Part shown: positions 22,642 to 36,608 of the stretch, piece by piece
How the letters are laid out: each line of letters opens with the position of its first letter
Numbering within the stretch: position 1 is the first letter of the stretch
NCBI GenBank assembly: GCA_003991915.1
Contig: RQTK01000028.1
Location: 233,253 to 297,252, forward strand
Length of the DNA stretch: 64,000 nucleotides
Source of the DNA: Elysia chlorotica
Lineage: Eukaryota; Mollusca; Gastropoda; Plakobranchidae
Reading direction: 5' to 3'
The notes under the pieces: model-generated
What the model saw: the letters and a program-made list of their open reading frames with translations, nothing else
The model's database searches: none
Told to the model about the DNA's origin: nothing
Translations under genes and position numbers: made by a program

Positions 22642-22887
22642 ATCAATGTTGTCGGTTTCTCTAACAAAACTATAATTCTTATGTTAAGACAATATCTGAT
22701 GCTATTGCAGTATGAGGGAAAACACCACCAGAGGCAACCCAATCTTTCTGTAAAATCTCCGCATTGTCCTCATAAAGTCCACGTCCTATAAACCCTTACT
22801 CCTCAGCTATAGCGCGGGGGCGGAGATACAGTACAAGGGAAATACATACTCTGGTGTCTTACAAAGCTTGTATAGAGTTTCCCCCCG

Positions 22888-22998
22888 CGTACGCGCGTGT
22901 GTGTTTGTCTGTGCATCGCTGAGAAGGTCTGTTTGTATACGCGCGTGTGTTTGTTTGTGCATTGCATCAATTCTTGTTCTTTCGCGCGACGCTGAGAA
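22888..22998. repeat. Imperfect GT/CG-rich tandem duplication
   Basis: TACGCGCGTGTGT and CGCTGAGAAGRTCTGT each occur twice with TTTGT-rich linkers. Confidence 0.7.
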
Positions 22999-23054
22999 GA
23001 TCTGTAACAATATCATCCTATTGAAGGCATAGAAGAAGCAAAACAGAAAGCGAA

Positions 23055-23139
23055 AGACAAAACAGCAACAACAACAATAACAACAACAACAACAACAACA
23101 ACAATAGCAGCAACAACAAACAACAGCAACAACAACAGC

Positions 23140-23183
<44 letters not shown>

Positions 23184-23235
23184 AGCAGCAGCAGCAACAA
23201 CAACAACGACATCAATAACAACGACAACGACAACT
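23055..23235. repeat. (CAA)n array with CAG, ACG and ATC variants
   Basis: Mostly AAC/CAA triplets. It gives poly-Val, poly-Leu or poly-Cys frames on the minus strand, which are not genes. Confidence 0.95.
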
Positions 23236-23906
23236 ACAGAACATAATAAAAACAAAATATGATTTGTCCTTAATTGTGTACGAGAAAAACATGAACATTT
23301 ACTACATTTGTAATAGTTTTTGCAGAGCATGTAAAAGTACACCAGCCATAGTTTATGATTTCGGATCATTTTTGCTCAACCAGTACCTGATCCTAGCAGT
23401 ACGAAGACAGTGGGCTAAAGAAATTAAATTGCTTAACCTTTCGAGTGAGTCACTCTGGTGTTGGTTCAGCTAAGGTTAATAGCATTTTAATGGTGTCCAT
23501 AACGTTTAGAGCCCTGGCGACTCGCATTACTCCCGCACCAGTAGAGGAGTGAAGGTGTAAACCTTGAATTACCGGCCCGTACGGTCATATAGTGTACACT
23601 ATTGATACAATAATGTCATAATAGACGATGAACTAGAGATGAACCAGAGTTTGCAAGGTTCGAAATGTTCAAATGACAGCAAAAGACGGAAACATTACTG
23701 GTTGTAATGTAAGCCCATGGAAATACGTCAGTGTATTGTTTTAGTTTTGGTCAAGAACAAGTTTTGGTCTTTATGTTGATTGTATCATAACTTCAATGTT
23801 TTTAATGCGTCATGGTTTTCGCCATATCTGAACATTCTATCCCGGTATTTGGAGCACCATGACAGCGGCCCTGAATCTCTGGTGTTGAGGACGTGCCACT
23901 ACCACT
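23236..23906. other. Unannotated spacer
   Basis: Nothing recognised. Confidence 0.5.
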
Positions 23907-24040
23907 GGGGGCGCGGTGGTCCAGGGGTAGAACATCGGCTTCCGACGCAAAAGGTCTCGAGTTCGAATCCTGGCTGTTGCGAATAGCCTCCATAGTTCTG
24001 CTGTTGGACGTTAAACCAACCGAACCCCCACAACCCCACG
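23907..24040 (+). mobile_element. tRNA-derived SINE with the central body deleted
   Basis: The head is intact: GCGCGGTGGTCCAGGGGTAG (A box), CTTCCGACGCAAAAGG, GAGTTCGAATCCTGG (B box), CTGTTGCG. It then jumps to CTGCTGTTGGACGTTAAACC and the AACCGAACC tail. About 120-130 bp of body present in the 62295 copy are missing. Either this copy lost them after insertion or it represents a short subfamily. Confidence 0.92.
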
Positions 24041-25248
24041 CCACTGCCAGTGTTAGGTTTGACCCAGAACCGGGTGTAACCAGGCCCCGCGCGCTAGTTA
24101 CTCGGCTCACTGCGAATCCAGTCAGTCACTCGATCTCGTGCGACAAAAGCTTTTGGTATCGAGACCAAAGCCGGCGTGACTTACTGACCTAGATACGTGG
24201 AGCACATTACAATGTGGATGTTATCCCGTTACCTGGGCTTCACGCTGAAATCAGAAATTCTTGGGACATTACATTTTATAATAATGCATTTGAAAAACAC
24301 CCGTACTTTCAATTGGAAATTTTTGAAAAGAATGAAGTGATCATCATCATCTATCATAATTTTCAGTTCAAAGAAAATGTAGTAGGAACAAAGTTCCATT
24401 GCATAAACGTTCTGAGTGTCTAACATGAACAGCTACGTGTCACTGAAGCGCTTGCTTGGTCGCCCTGTCTGTAGAATAGTGTACATAATTATATAGAGCA
24501 GAGAGCTGACAGCCCGACCCGGCCCTGTCTCCGCGCCATTGCTGAGGTAGATCCGGGATAGAGTTACCACTGTGGCTCCATGTCTTAGCTCCCAGGCGCC
24601 CAGAGCCGCTCTAGCTCTGTCATGTGCTCATGAAAACAGATCCCCGAACCGAATCTTCGTCCCTAAGAAGGTCATTTAGAAAGGTGTACATTCACATTCT
24701 GGTATTCATTGTGAAGTCCAAATTAATCATGTAATTTTTCTCACACAAAAAAAGAAGAAAGAAGAGAGAGGCTGTTTGTGGGTGGGCTCTCCCAATACTG
24801 TATTGTTATCTTGTTCTGTCTGCAGAAGCCCACGCCTCTGTCTATTATTATTATAGCATCGCTAAAGCTGCCTGGGATGTTAAGCTAACACTAGCGAGGT
24901 GCTGAATACTGGCTTTGAAATGGACACCTTGTTATTAACGTAGCCAAGTAACAATGAGGGACAGATAACATTGCGTGATGGTATTTTTCACTCGTTCTCT
25001 TTCGGTTCATTTTCTACGCTTTCTTATTAACTATTTTTGCTTTTTTTAACGTATCAAAAAGTTTTTTTGTATATTTAAATCACTTGCTTTTCCACGTATC
25101 CAAAAGTTTATGTTTAAATTATGTTCTCTCCATATTACCATCTTTCACTCCTTGCACGACATCTCTTTTCTCTTCTTTCTCTCACCCGCTCACTTTCTCT
25201 CGTTCTATGTTTCTTAAGTTTCTTTCACACACATAGGAGTGACCTCCA
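24041..25248. other. Unannotated spacer
   Basis: No gene recognised. Overlapping frames at 24214-24426 on both strands are short and motif-free. Confidence 0.5.
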
Positions 25249-25269
25249 TACTCTCTCTCTCTCTCCATA

Positions 25270-25302
<33 letters not shown>
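25249..25302. repeat. (CT)n microsatellite
   Basis: CT repeat with one CCATACTG interruption, close to the left side of the 370-bp repeat copy 1. Confidence 0.95.
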
Positions 25303-25304
<2 letters not shown>

Positions 25305-25358
25305 CTCCCCCTCCCAAAACACCCACTTATACCAACACTCTCCATTCTACTACCCCCC

Positions 25359-25727
25359 TCCCCCGACACACACACAATCTCACTACTTTCCTGTCATCGC
25401 TGTTTTCCTTCCGCTTCTTGGAATATTTTAATTTGACCAGATGTCGGTTTACATTTCCTTCACAAAAGTTATATTTCAGACTTTCCCATTGAGATTGGCT
25501 GGTTGCCATTCACTTTGTATTAAACAACCAACTCCACTTTCATGTTTCAAGTTTGACAAGGGGTAGAACCAGTCTCCCTAACGGTCCTGTGTTTACATGT
25601 TGTTTAGAGTATTATTTTGTCACGCTTGTCTAGCCCAATGTCAAACTAACTGAAAAGATGAATGTTGACGTACTGTTTCTGACACACATGGGTCGTCCTG
25701 AGCAGAGTCGATCGGACGTGTGGAATT
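25359..25727. repeat. Duplicated unit of about 370 bp, copy 1
   Basis: It starts at TCCCCCGACACACACACAAT and ends at ACGTGTGGAATT. It is nearly identical to 26724-27101, which lies about 1.36 kb away in the same orientation. Both copies have a CT/AG microsatellite on the left. It contains no recognisable coding motif; similar minus-strand frames in both copies reflect the shared DNA. Confidence 0.95.
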
Positions 25728-26484
25728 AACGACACGTACATGGCTGTGTTCCGCTGAAACACCAAGATTCACCTTTAAACAAACTCAACACTGCGCAGTG
25801 TGTTCATTTACTGCTCATAATGGCATATAACAGAGTGGCAATGAAATGGACACTAATGCTTAGATTTCGGTTGATTTCGATAAACTTTTGTAGGCAGAGT
25901 TCGATATTCAGTAGTACCAGTCTGGGTAAGAAATTCCTAAAAGAGCACTGCTTTGATTTCTGTTAAGACACAAAACCCAAACTGAGAAAATCGACAATAC
26001 CATTGATTTTGCTAACTGTTTGAAGATAAAAAGGCTACAAAATCATTTAAAAACATGGAATGCTGGGAAAGTTATTAAACTGGATTGATGCTCTTTGAGA
26101 AAGATAAAATACCTGTTTTTTACTGTATGAAATGAGTAACCAAAGGCAATAACAGGAAACGTGTATCTCACATTAACTTTATTAACCAAAATTGGTTCAG
26201 TATTTGAAAAATCTACCAGACAAGCCTTTCGAATGCCGCATATTTTCTGGAAGCTGTTTTATATTTTTATTCTTTAGTACTCTTTATACCACACAATTTT
26301 GTATTTTTGTGATTTAGCCGTTGTTCTGAGATCACATCATGGACACAAATTATTGGGCCTTAATAATTCCCTCGTTGATTTCATTGAACCGAAGCCCAAC
26401 ACCCTTCTGATTTTCGCCCTCCTGTACTGTTGAACATTTTATATCCATCAGCTTGCTCGAGGAACCCTTTATGATTACGAGTAT
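25728..26484. other. Unannotated AT-rich spacer between the two copies
   Basis: Nothing recognised. Confidence 0.5.
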
Positions 26485-26545
26485 GTCAGCTGCGATTCGA
26501 ACCGCGGCCCTCACGCATTTCAGTGCCGAGCACTAACCTGCAGTT
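26485..26545 (-). mobile_element. Possible tRNA-derived SINE head
   Basis: On the minus strand, CTGCAGGTTAGTGCTCGGCA is followed by GCCGCGGTTCGAATCGCAG, a good B box with a poor A box. The sequence downstream (lower coordinates) does not match the SINE core seen elsewhere. It could be a relic of another family or a chance match. Confidence 0.3.
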
Positions 26546-26688
26546 TTTAGATGAAAATATTATCTTCGAATATATTTATTTACGGGAAGTATAGTGCAAA
26601 CATTCCCTATTAAATAACATTTGCATAAGAATGGTAAAACATTTGGTAATTCTTTACACTCTAACTGTTTAAAAAAAGAAGAAGAAAT

Positions 26689-26693
<5 letters not shown>

Positions 26694-26722
<29 letters not shown>
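26694..26722. repeat. Short (AG)n microsatellite
   Basis: Immediately left of copy 2 of the 370-bp unit. Confidence 0.95.
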
Positions 26723-26723
<1 letters not shown>

Positions 26724-26724
<1 letters not shown>

Positions 26725-27101
26725 CCCCCGACACACACACACAATCTCACTACGTTCCCGTCATCGCTGTTTTCCTTCCGCTTCTTGGAATATTTTAATT
26801 TGACCAGATGTCGGTTTACATTTCCTTCACAAAAGTTATATTTCAGACTTTCCCATTGAGATTGGCTAGTTGCCATTCACTGTGTATTAAACAACCAACT
26901 CCACTTTCATGTTTCAAGTTTGACAAGGGGTAGAACCAGTCTGCCTAACGGTCCTGTGTTTACATGTTGTTTAGAGTATTATTTTGTCACGCTTGTCTAA
27001 CCCAATGTAAAACTAAGATCTAAGTGAAAAGATGACATTTGGCGTACTGTTTCTGACACACACGGGTCGTCCTGAGTAGAGTCAAGCAGACGTGTGGAAT
27101 T
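26724..27101. repeat. Duplicated unit of about 370 bp, copy 2
   Basis: Matches 25359-25727 with scattered substitutions and a short insertion near 27016 (ACTAAGATCTAAGTG versus ACTAACTG). It ends at GTGTGGAATT and is directly followed by a SINE in minus orientation. Confidence 0.95.
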
Positions 27102-27295
27102 GTTGTTGTGTTTGTTGTTGTTGGGTTGGTTTAACGTCCAACAGCAGCATTATATATGCTATATTGTAGACGGCACCCAAGACGGACGTCTGACAATTTT
27201 ATGTGCTGCCACACACGAGACAGGGCGGGGATAACATGACTCCTGTCTCAGCCGGTCACATTATACTGACACCGACCCAACCAGTAAGCAGCGAC
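27102..27295 (-). mobile_element. SINE, 5' truncated
   Basis: Plus-strand text runs from a TTG-rich tail (GTTGGGTTGGTTTAACGTCC) through GACGGACGTCTGACAATTTT, GTGCTGCCACACACGAGACA and ATGACTCCTGTCTCAGCCGG to ACCGACCCAACCAGTAAG. The tRNA head is absent. It abuts the right end of the duplicated unit. Confidence 0.95.
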
Positions 27296-28503
27296 AATTT
27301 TTTTTTATATATATATAGAGGTAGACAGAGACAGAGAGACAGCCGCTGCAGCATTAACTTATTGCGAACATCTAGATCTGAGTCTCGGGCCAGTGTACAG
27401 ACAGAGATAGACCTTTTTTTTTAGTCAAGAACAATCCGCGCTCGTCCATGTTGGCGAACGTATCATGATCAGGGGAGCTGGAGCGAACTTAGCGGCGTTT
27501 CGAAATACACATTCTATATCCAAGTTGTTGAACGTAGGGCCTATAGCATTAAGGCATTAAGTTTTAAGATTCTAATTCTCCAGCGAAAAGCCAACAGCAC
27601 ATAGACTTCAAACAAAAGTACTTTTTTTCTCATGTAAATACTTGAAAGAGCGAAATTCTGCGTGTTGGGTTCCTAAGATGAGAAAGGCGTGCTTTATGAA
27701 ATTATTATATTTTTTTTCTAATATTTAAGGTACTTCCTCAGGAAAGTAATCAAATGTTCACGTTTCTATCACAACGCTTAAATTGCTAAATGGTAAATGC
27801 ATGAAAAGTGTCTATAGTATTGTCACAAGTTTAGTTTGTCTGAGTCGTTTCATGTTGTAGAGAGTCTAAGGGCTATAAATAAAACTATTCTTTTTGGGTA
27901 CAGATTACTTCAGGTAGATTTATTCTGAATGAAAAGTTAATGAGTGTGAAGCTAAGGGCTGAAAAGCTGTGATTCATGAGAAGTTTATGAAAAAAAAGTT
28001 TAAACTCCACTGAAACATATATGGTTAACAGGGGTTTGGGTCGCACTTTTTGTGCTAGTTCGCTACAATTCAAATAAAATTATGCAATGTCATGCCTCAA
28101 ATCCTAGCAAATGAAAAAGAAAGTCCTGCCATAATTGTGCGGATATGAGAATAAACTTTGAGAGAAGCTAGAGTCTGTAGCGTTACCTTTACAATAACAG
28201 GCAGCACATGATCAGGGTGTCACATTCTTTCTTTATGCAAACAGCAATCTGTGATAGACAAACACGGGTGTAGATAGAGGCGAACATTCAGCGAGAAAAT
28301 AACACGGGAATCAGGCACTGTTCTCTGGTGACTTGCTCGGAATCCAGAGGAAGGAAGCGGTCAGGTAGGGGGGGAGTCACGTAGTGAGCACACACGATCT
28401 CTCTGATTGGCTCACACCCCACTTGCTGGGAGCGATCACGTTACCTTGTGGTATGCTGGCTCAAGGTGCAGGTCTGGAGGTGCAGAAGGGAGGGGGGAGG
28501 GGG
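27296..28503. other. Unannotated AT-rich spacer
   Basis: Nothing recognised. Confidence 0.5.
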
Positions 28504-28694
28504 GCGTTGTTGGGTTGGTTTAACGTCCAACAGCAGCACTATATAGGCTATATTGTAAACGGGCCCCAAGACGGAGTCTGACAATTTTATGTGCTGCCAC
28601 ACACGACACAGGGCGGGGATACCATGACTCCTGTCTCAGCCAGTCACATTATACTGACACCGACACAACCAGTAGGGAACGCAACAGCCAGGAA
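28504..28694 (-). mobile_element. SINE, 5' truncated near the head/body junction
   Basis: It contains the tail (GTTGGGTTGGTTTAACGTCC), the core and the body to ACCAGTAGGGAACGCAACAG plus CCAGGA, so it ends just inside the B box. A two-base deletion (GACGGAGTCTGAC) separates it from other copies. Confidence 0.95.
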
Positions 28695-29882
28695 GGGGAG
28701 GGGGATTGGAGGAGAAAATAATGAACGTGAGTTCAATGAGATCATATTGGTTTTGAAATGACAGAATAATTTAAAAATAAGAACTGAGGTGAAAGTACGA
28801 GTGGGCGGTTCAAAGACACTTAAAGGCTAGAAGTAACTAGCCGTGTACATAACGGAGGTTCAAAGACCGACAGTGCTGAAGCTGTACAGCTGTCTGGTCC
28901 CAATGTTTCTGAGTGCGGGGACAGACAAAACTTTGAGGAGTCTCCTAGTGTACAACACAATGTAAAATGCCATAATGCTACATTAATAAAAATTCAAGCG
29001 TTGTCATGCGCTACAACAAAATAAAAAATACGACAACGTGTTCTTGTCACATCCTTTATGTCACGGGGGCCATCATTGTGTTGTAGTAACACCACCGCGA
29101 TGAGGGCGCCAACCTGGGATGAGACCGAGGCTTTCTGAAACTGGTCTCTGGTATCATCGGAAGAGGTCGATAGCGGCAGTGGAATAATCAAAGAGAAAAT
29201 TTAATATTAGACCACAGCTCAGTCAGCGAGTAGAATAGTACTGAGGGTTGCAGCCATCCAGTCTACGCATGCGCACACGCATGTTTCACTTTTGAATTTG
29301 TTTCAGTGCTAAAGCTTTACCTTAGATTTAGTTGGGTTGGTGGTGCTGTTGTTTTTTTTCTCTCCATATACCACGTCATCCTCATAGTGGGACGAAACAT
29401 TCCATTGGGTCCATGTGATTATGAAGCTCGTGTCGATATGACATTGCTCGCTTCTAAAGAGAATACAAGACTCCTTCTCTCGCGGGTTTCACACACTGGA
29501 AGACAAACCCAAACGGTTTCAACCAACAAGGACGCCTGCCACCTTAGACTCTTGCTGCAGCCTGTGAAAGGGGAGAAGTACCGTAAAGGGACACCTCTTC
29601 AAATTTACACAATCTGACCAAACAGACCTCATCAAGGGACATAATCAACTGAGAATGTCTCGGTGGTTGAAAAGTCTCCATTTATTTCGGAAAACTTAGA
29701 GGTCATAAAATGTTTCAAAATTTAAAACGCCATTTGTGCGGAGAAAAAGTACGTTTTAGCCGACAGAGACAGTCACTTGTACACATGTATTTTGTAGATT
29801 GATAGAAACGCGGGTCTAAATAAATTTGTGAAACATGCCTTAATCAGTCCGAGGGCAATTTCGTTGGGACTAAAAAGAAACT
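28695..29882. other. Unannotated spacer
   Basis: Nothing recognised. A plus-strand frame at 29306-29617 (103 codons) has a hydrophobic stretch near its start. It has no motif and no splice or promoter context I can support. Confidence 0.45.
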
Positions 29883-30066
29883 TCTTGGGAATTAAAAAAA
29901 AGGAGACAGAGAAAGTTAGAGGGAGAGAGGACGAGGGAAGAAAAGAGAGAGAGTGGGGGATGGGAAAGGGAGAGAGAGATAAAGAGGGAGAGAGGGGGCA
30001 GAGGGAGAGAAAGAGAGGAGGGCTGGGAGAAAAGAGGAGAGAATCGAAGCAGGCAGGAGCGCAGTG
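29883..30066. repeat. Purine-rich (AG/AAG/GGAG) tract
   Basis: Almost continuous purines on the plus strand, imperfect AG and GGGAGA units. The Glu-Arg-Lys frame across it is low complexity. Confidence 0.85.
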
Positions 30067-30354
30067 ACAGAGGACAAGAGAAATGAAAACTAATTCATTT
30101 TTAGGTTCAAATCCACCGTTAACATATTTTCTTCGTATTTTAGTGTGGCGAAAATAAGCTGTTCTTGGATGAAAATAAATTACATCCTATGAAAAAAGAA
30201 TTCTTTAAAGAGTTCGCAAAGATAATAAATTAAGACATTTGCCAACGTAAAATCTATCGGTTAACCATGATTAAATTAATCTTCAAAAATACAATACTAA
30301 TTGAAATATGAAAAATACCCTGTCTTCTCCCGTTCAGAAAAATCAACATGCCGA

Positions 30355-30427
30355 CTTATGTTAACCATGAAGCACATACAGATAGGCACACTTATGTTAA
30401 CCATGAAGCACATACAGATATGCACAC
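30355..30427. repeat. 36-bp tandem duplication
   Basis: ACTTATGTTAACCATGAAGC plus ACATACAGATA occurs twice in succession with one substitution. Confidence 0.93.
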
Positions 30428-30489
30428 ACCTAAGCGTACATAACTGGGACCTCTCAGACACACACATTCTTGTATTTCTCCGCCAGCAG

Positions 30490-30728
30490 CAGAGTATTGC
30501 GAGACCCATCCTCCTGATGTATGGATCAGGCATGCCTTTTCGCCCAATACTCTATTACATGTACATCCAGTCAAGTGTAGAGTATAGGTGTGTGTGTGTG
30601 TGTGTAGAGGACTGTAGCAGAGTGTCGCTAGACCCATCCTCCTGATGTACGGATCAGACATGCCATTTCGCCGAAGACTCTAATACATCCAGTCTAGTGT
30701 AGAGTATAGGTGTGTGTGTGTGTGTGTA
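30490..30728. repeat. 128-bp tandem duplication ending in (TG)n
   Basis: AGACCCATCCTCCTGATGTA occurs at about 30500 and 30628. Both copies run on to GTGTAGAGTATAGG and a (TG)n stretch. They differ by about a dozen changes and a short deletion. Confidence 0.93.
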
Positions 30729-30902
30729 CCAATAATTTGTTTATTGTTGTGTTTATGGCGTTCTTTACGTACTACATTTTTTACTTAACGTGTAGACAAA
30801 TAGCCTTTTCCATGTGGACTAATACTAATACAGTTCTCTTTTATGAGCTGCTCATCTTCAAAAAAGTATTGTTTGCTTATGTTTATTTGCTATCCCTTTC
30901 CT

Positions 30903-32926
<2,024 letters not shown>

Positions 32927-32978
32927 TTTTTTTTTTTTGGGGGGGGGGGGGGGNNNNNNNNNNNNNNNNNNNNNNNNN
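32927..32978. other. T12-G15 homopolymer junction and assembly gap (25 N)
   Basis: T at 32927-32938 and G at 32939-32953 run straight into N at 32954-32978. The gap length may be nominal. Confidence 0.98.
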
Positions 32979-33032
<54 letters not shown>

Positions 33033-33425
33033 GTAGATGGATAGATAAATGGAGTTAAATAGATAGGTAAATGTAGTTAAATATATAGATAGATAGATAG
33101 ATAGATAGATAGAAAGAAAGATAGATAGATAGATATATGTAGTTAAATAGAGAGATAAATGTACTTAAATAGATAGATAAATGTATTGAAATAGATAGGT
33201 GTAGTTAAACATAATTATAGATGGATAAATGTGGTTAAATAGATAGCTAAATGTAGTTAAATAGATAGATAAATAGATAAATGTAGTTAAATAGATAGAT
33301 AAATGTATTCAAATAGGTGTAGTTAAACATAATAAATGTGGTTAAATAGATAGGTAAATGTAGTTAAATAGATAGATAGATAAATGGATTAGATAGACAG
33401 ATAAGTAGATAGATGGATAATTGAT
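32979..33425. repeat. (GATA)n array degrading into an ATAAATGTAGTTAAATAG repeat
   Basis: Pure GATA for about 50 bp, then alternating GATA blocks and units built on AAATGTAGTTAAATAGATAG with GTGG and ATTGAA variants. The original tetranucleotide array seems to have been colonised by a longer derived unit of about 25-35 bp. Confidence 0.95.
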
Positions 33426-34143
33426 TAAAGGAACCACGTTAGCAAACAGACGGACTGACACACTGTCACAGAAACTGAGGGAGTATTTGGGTGTGCCCAT
33501 TTATATATGAATATCGAACACGATTAAGAGTAACGAATGGTTTGCTTGAATTAACTTGTATTTATCATTTTGTTCCAGGGCGTTAAGTACGATAACCGGC
33601 TGCTCGTGGTGAGTACATTGTCTGAGGCTTAACTTGTATAGCCTGTTTTACCGATAAGTTTGTGAACATTGTATTAGTAAGGATATTCTTCGCTATCTCA
33701 GTACACTGTATCGTGTCTTCGCTCTATCTCTAAGGATCTCTCCCGTCGCTATGAGTTTTTATCTTCTGTGTCCGTCATTCATACTTGTAAGAGAACTTTC
33801 AGATATTTTAAATCACTTGTTCATACTTTTTTTTTAAAACTTTTTCAATATCTTTCCATTTATTACCGTTTTTTGTGTGTGTTTCATACATTTACATTTT
33901 CTCATTGAAGATGTTTCTATTGGATGACTACAAATTCTTTTCCAAGATACCCATGCACATTAACGGCCGCGCAAATGCTCAATCTTCAAAAAGCATAGAA
34001 ATCCGGGAATACAAAAAAGTAGCATAGAGTTAGGGGCAGCCGTACACACATCCATGCAAGCATCTGACGTTCCCAGTCTTGCTCGGCCAAGATCTGACAT
34101 GGTTTCGGACCTTTGAGGACACCTCAGGGTTCTGGCCCCAGTC
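33426..34143. other. Unannotated spacer
   Basis: Nothing recognised. Confidence 0.5.
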
Positions 34144-34390
34144 GGGGAGCGCGGTGGTCCAGGGGTAGAACATCGGCTTCTGACGCAAAAGGTCCCGAGT
34201 TCGAATCCTGGTTGGGTCGGTGTCAGTATAATGTGACCAGCTGAGACAGGAGTCATGGTATTTCCGCCCTGTCTCGTGTGTGGCAGCACATAAAATTGTC
34301 AGACGTCCGTCTTGGGGCCCGCCCACAATATAGCCTATATAGTGCTGCTGTTGGACGTTAAACCAACCCAACCAACCAACCAACCAACCT
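34144..34390 (+). mobile_element. tRNA-derived SINE, near full length
   Basis: A box TGGTCCAGGGG at 34155-34165 and B box GTTCGAATC at 34199-34207. The body is GGTTGGGTCGGTGTCAGTAT, then GAGACAGGAGTCATGG. The core is GTGTGGCAGCACATAAAATT, then GTCAGACGTCCGTCTTGGGG. The tail is CTGTTGGACGTTAAACCAAC with several AACC units. It lacks about 18 bp between B box and body (CTGTTGCGTTCCCTACT in the 62295 copy). The open frames across it are not genes. Confidence 0.96.
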
Positions 34391-35043
34391 GACCTCAGTC
34401 AAGGACCCAGCGCAGTGTGAATGTGTGCTCTCCCAGGCTCCCTAGCAGCCCCTGCACCAACACTCGCTGGCTTTGTTTGGCCGCCGATCGCACTCGGTAC
34501 AAACACTGGCTTCAAAGGAAGGACCGAGTATCGACAAGGCAGATCCAACACACAAACAGCCACACAAGTTTCAACCTGGACAAAAACAGCAGCTAGGAGA
34601 GGGACGGGCATTATTTTGGTTTGAAAAGGTCAAAAGGGGAAGCGATATTCAGAATACACAACAATCTTCAGTGGGGCTCGTTCTCTTAAAAAATCAAGCG
34701 AGCGAAAGGATGGTTTCAGATACATATTACAGTGGATCAAGAAATCAATGTTTTTAAAGAAGAGTAATGACTTAAGTGGTAGACAGGCCAAAGGAGCGAG
34801 TGGATTTAGTGTGAGATAAGCAGATAGAGAGATGGAAATAAATAAGGATCTAGGATTGAGTTATATATTTCTCTCAGTATATCCTTAGTTACTAACTCAC
34901 TACGAAATGCTTCTTTTTCCTTCCCTACCTCTTTTGGTCTAAACTAGATAAACACGGTACTGGAAAAGCATTAAGACTTTCTCGTCGCTCATTCCCTTTG
35001 TTGAAGCACAGTCTGCAAAGACGCTCTTGTTGGAAATACCTTT

Positions 35044-35046
<3 letters not shown>
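34391..35046. other. Unannotated spacer
   Basis: Opposing frames at 34399-34624 are motif-free. Confidence 0.5.

Positions 35047-35098
<52 letters not shown>
35047..35098. repeat. (CT)n microsatellite
   Basis: Pure CT dinucleotide. Confidence 0.97.
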
Positions 35099-35100
<2 letters not shown>

Positions 35101-35774
35101 AGGACTTTTTATTTTATAGTACAACAGGTTCTCATTATTGAGATAAAGATCAAAAGGGCCACGCAATATTGAATACCCTACACATTTTGCTAGCAACGTT
35201 TCGAATGTTCATTATTTTGATTACAGTAATATGTTCTTTTGGTTGATAACATGTTGTAACTTCGGCCCCCTTTCTCTCTCACTTACATTCTCTATCTCCT
35301 TCTATCTCTTTCTCTCTTTTCACCAAGTTCTCTCTATACCTTTTTTTGTTTCGCCTCTTTCTCTTTTTATCTCTTACTTTTCTCGCCCTCTTATCATTGT
35401 CTCTATTTCTCTCCTTTTCTTATCCTATCACTCCACTCCACTTCACCAGTCCAATGCCTTCACTCCTCTCACTACTCGCCGCTGAAGACAGAAAAATGAC
35501 CACTACATTTCCAGCCATGCCCAAACATCTCTATGTCCTAGAAATAGTTTGTTGCGACCAGTTAAAAATGGGGAATATTAAAACCTTCTTCTTAAATAGT
35601 TATACCTTGGTTTTATTTCCAGGACTGTTAAAAGTAAAAACAAATTCCACTTACAGGTAGTTTGTATATTTATGTCAATAATTTAACAATGTCCAACTCC
35701 TTCATCTATTAGTAAATTTCCTTTTCTCGTATTAGTCATTTTTTGCCAGTCAGGCAAGAATGGCATGAGCCTAG

Positions 35775-35850
35775 ATTGAACCAGAGAATATCCTACCCCT
35801 CGTCGCCAGTCTAGAGCACTAGCACCTGAGCCGTCAGACCTCCCCACCCT
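35775..35850 (-). mobile_element. Possible tRNA-derived SINE head of another family
   Basis: On the minus strand, GACGGCTCAGGTGCTAGTGC (A box) is followed by CTCTAGACTGGCGACGAGGG and CTCTGGTTCAATCTAGG (B box). The spacing fits a tRNA fold. Downstream sequence does not match the core shared by the other SINEs. Confidence 0.45.
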
Positions 35851-35984
35851 AAGCCACAGTAAATTTCTACGGTAGATGTTAATCTCAAACACAGCCAACC
35901 TTCCCCTTGTCCACCCCGACCTTTGTAGTGAAATCTAAGGCGTTAATCACGATCAGAGAAACTACCCCCCCCCCTTTTCAAGGT

Positions 35985-35986
35985 GT

Positions 35987-36052
<66 letters not shown>

Positions 36053-36062
36053 TCTCTCTCTC
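35985..36062. repeat. (CT)n microsatellite
   Basis: CT repeat with TTTC and CCC interruptions. Confidence 0.96.
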
Positions 36063-36608
36063 TTGTCGCCGCTTGAAGCTTGCTGCTAATTGGAGGCCAC
36101 TGTAACTGCAGCTGTGGTTATCAAACGCGGATGTCTGACCAGAGTCGCCAGTGGTGGTGCGTCACCCTCAAGGCCGCGAATAGTCCAGGCAGCAACACAC
36201 CCAACTGTGCCCTTCTGGGTTTTGGTTCTGTCACTGTTTTAGAGTGAACTAGACAAGTAGACATCTGTTTGCATGCATCATTTTTTATCTCAGTGGTCCC
36301 ATCTTTAATCTTATCCTCTTGACAAAGAAGAAGTAACATAAGTATTTGAATGTCTGAAACGAGTATGATTTTGTTCAGCGCTCGGTATATTAAAAGAAAT
36401 GGGTACCACAATGATATAAAGGCCATATCTGGAGCGAAGTTTTGGTAATAAGTTTCTTAGCTTTGTCTGTATATACATGTATTGTTATTTATTGTTAAAT
36501 GACAATGTAATTTACAAAATAAAGATAAAATCAAAGTTTACTTTAAATTGTGTATGTTGAAAGTCATAAATGGTAAAACGATGGATAGAACGCCCTTTTC
36601 AAAGTCAT
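36063..36608. other. Unannotated spacer
   Basis: Nothing recognised. Confidence 0.5.

Noticed and set aside
34144..34216. A genuine tRNA gene at the SINE head
   Set aside because: A and B boxes are present, but the sequence continues into the SINE body shared by other copies and the cloverleaf is degenerate.
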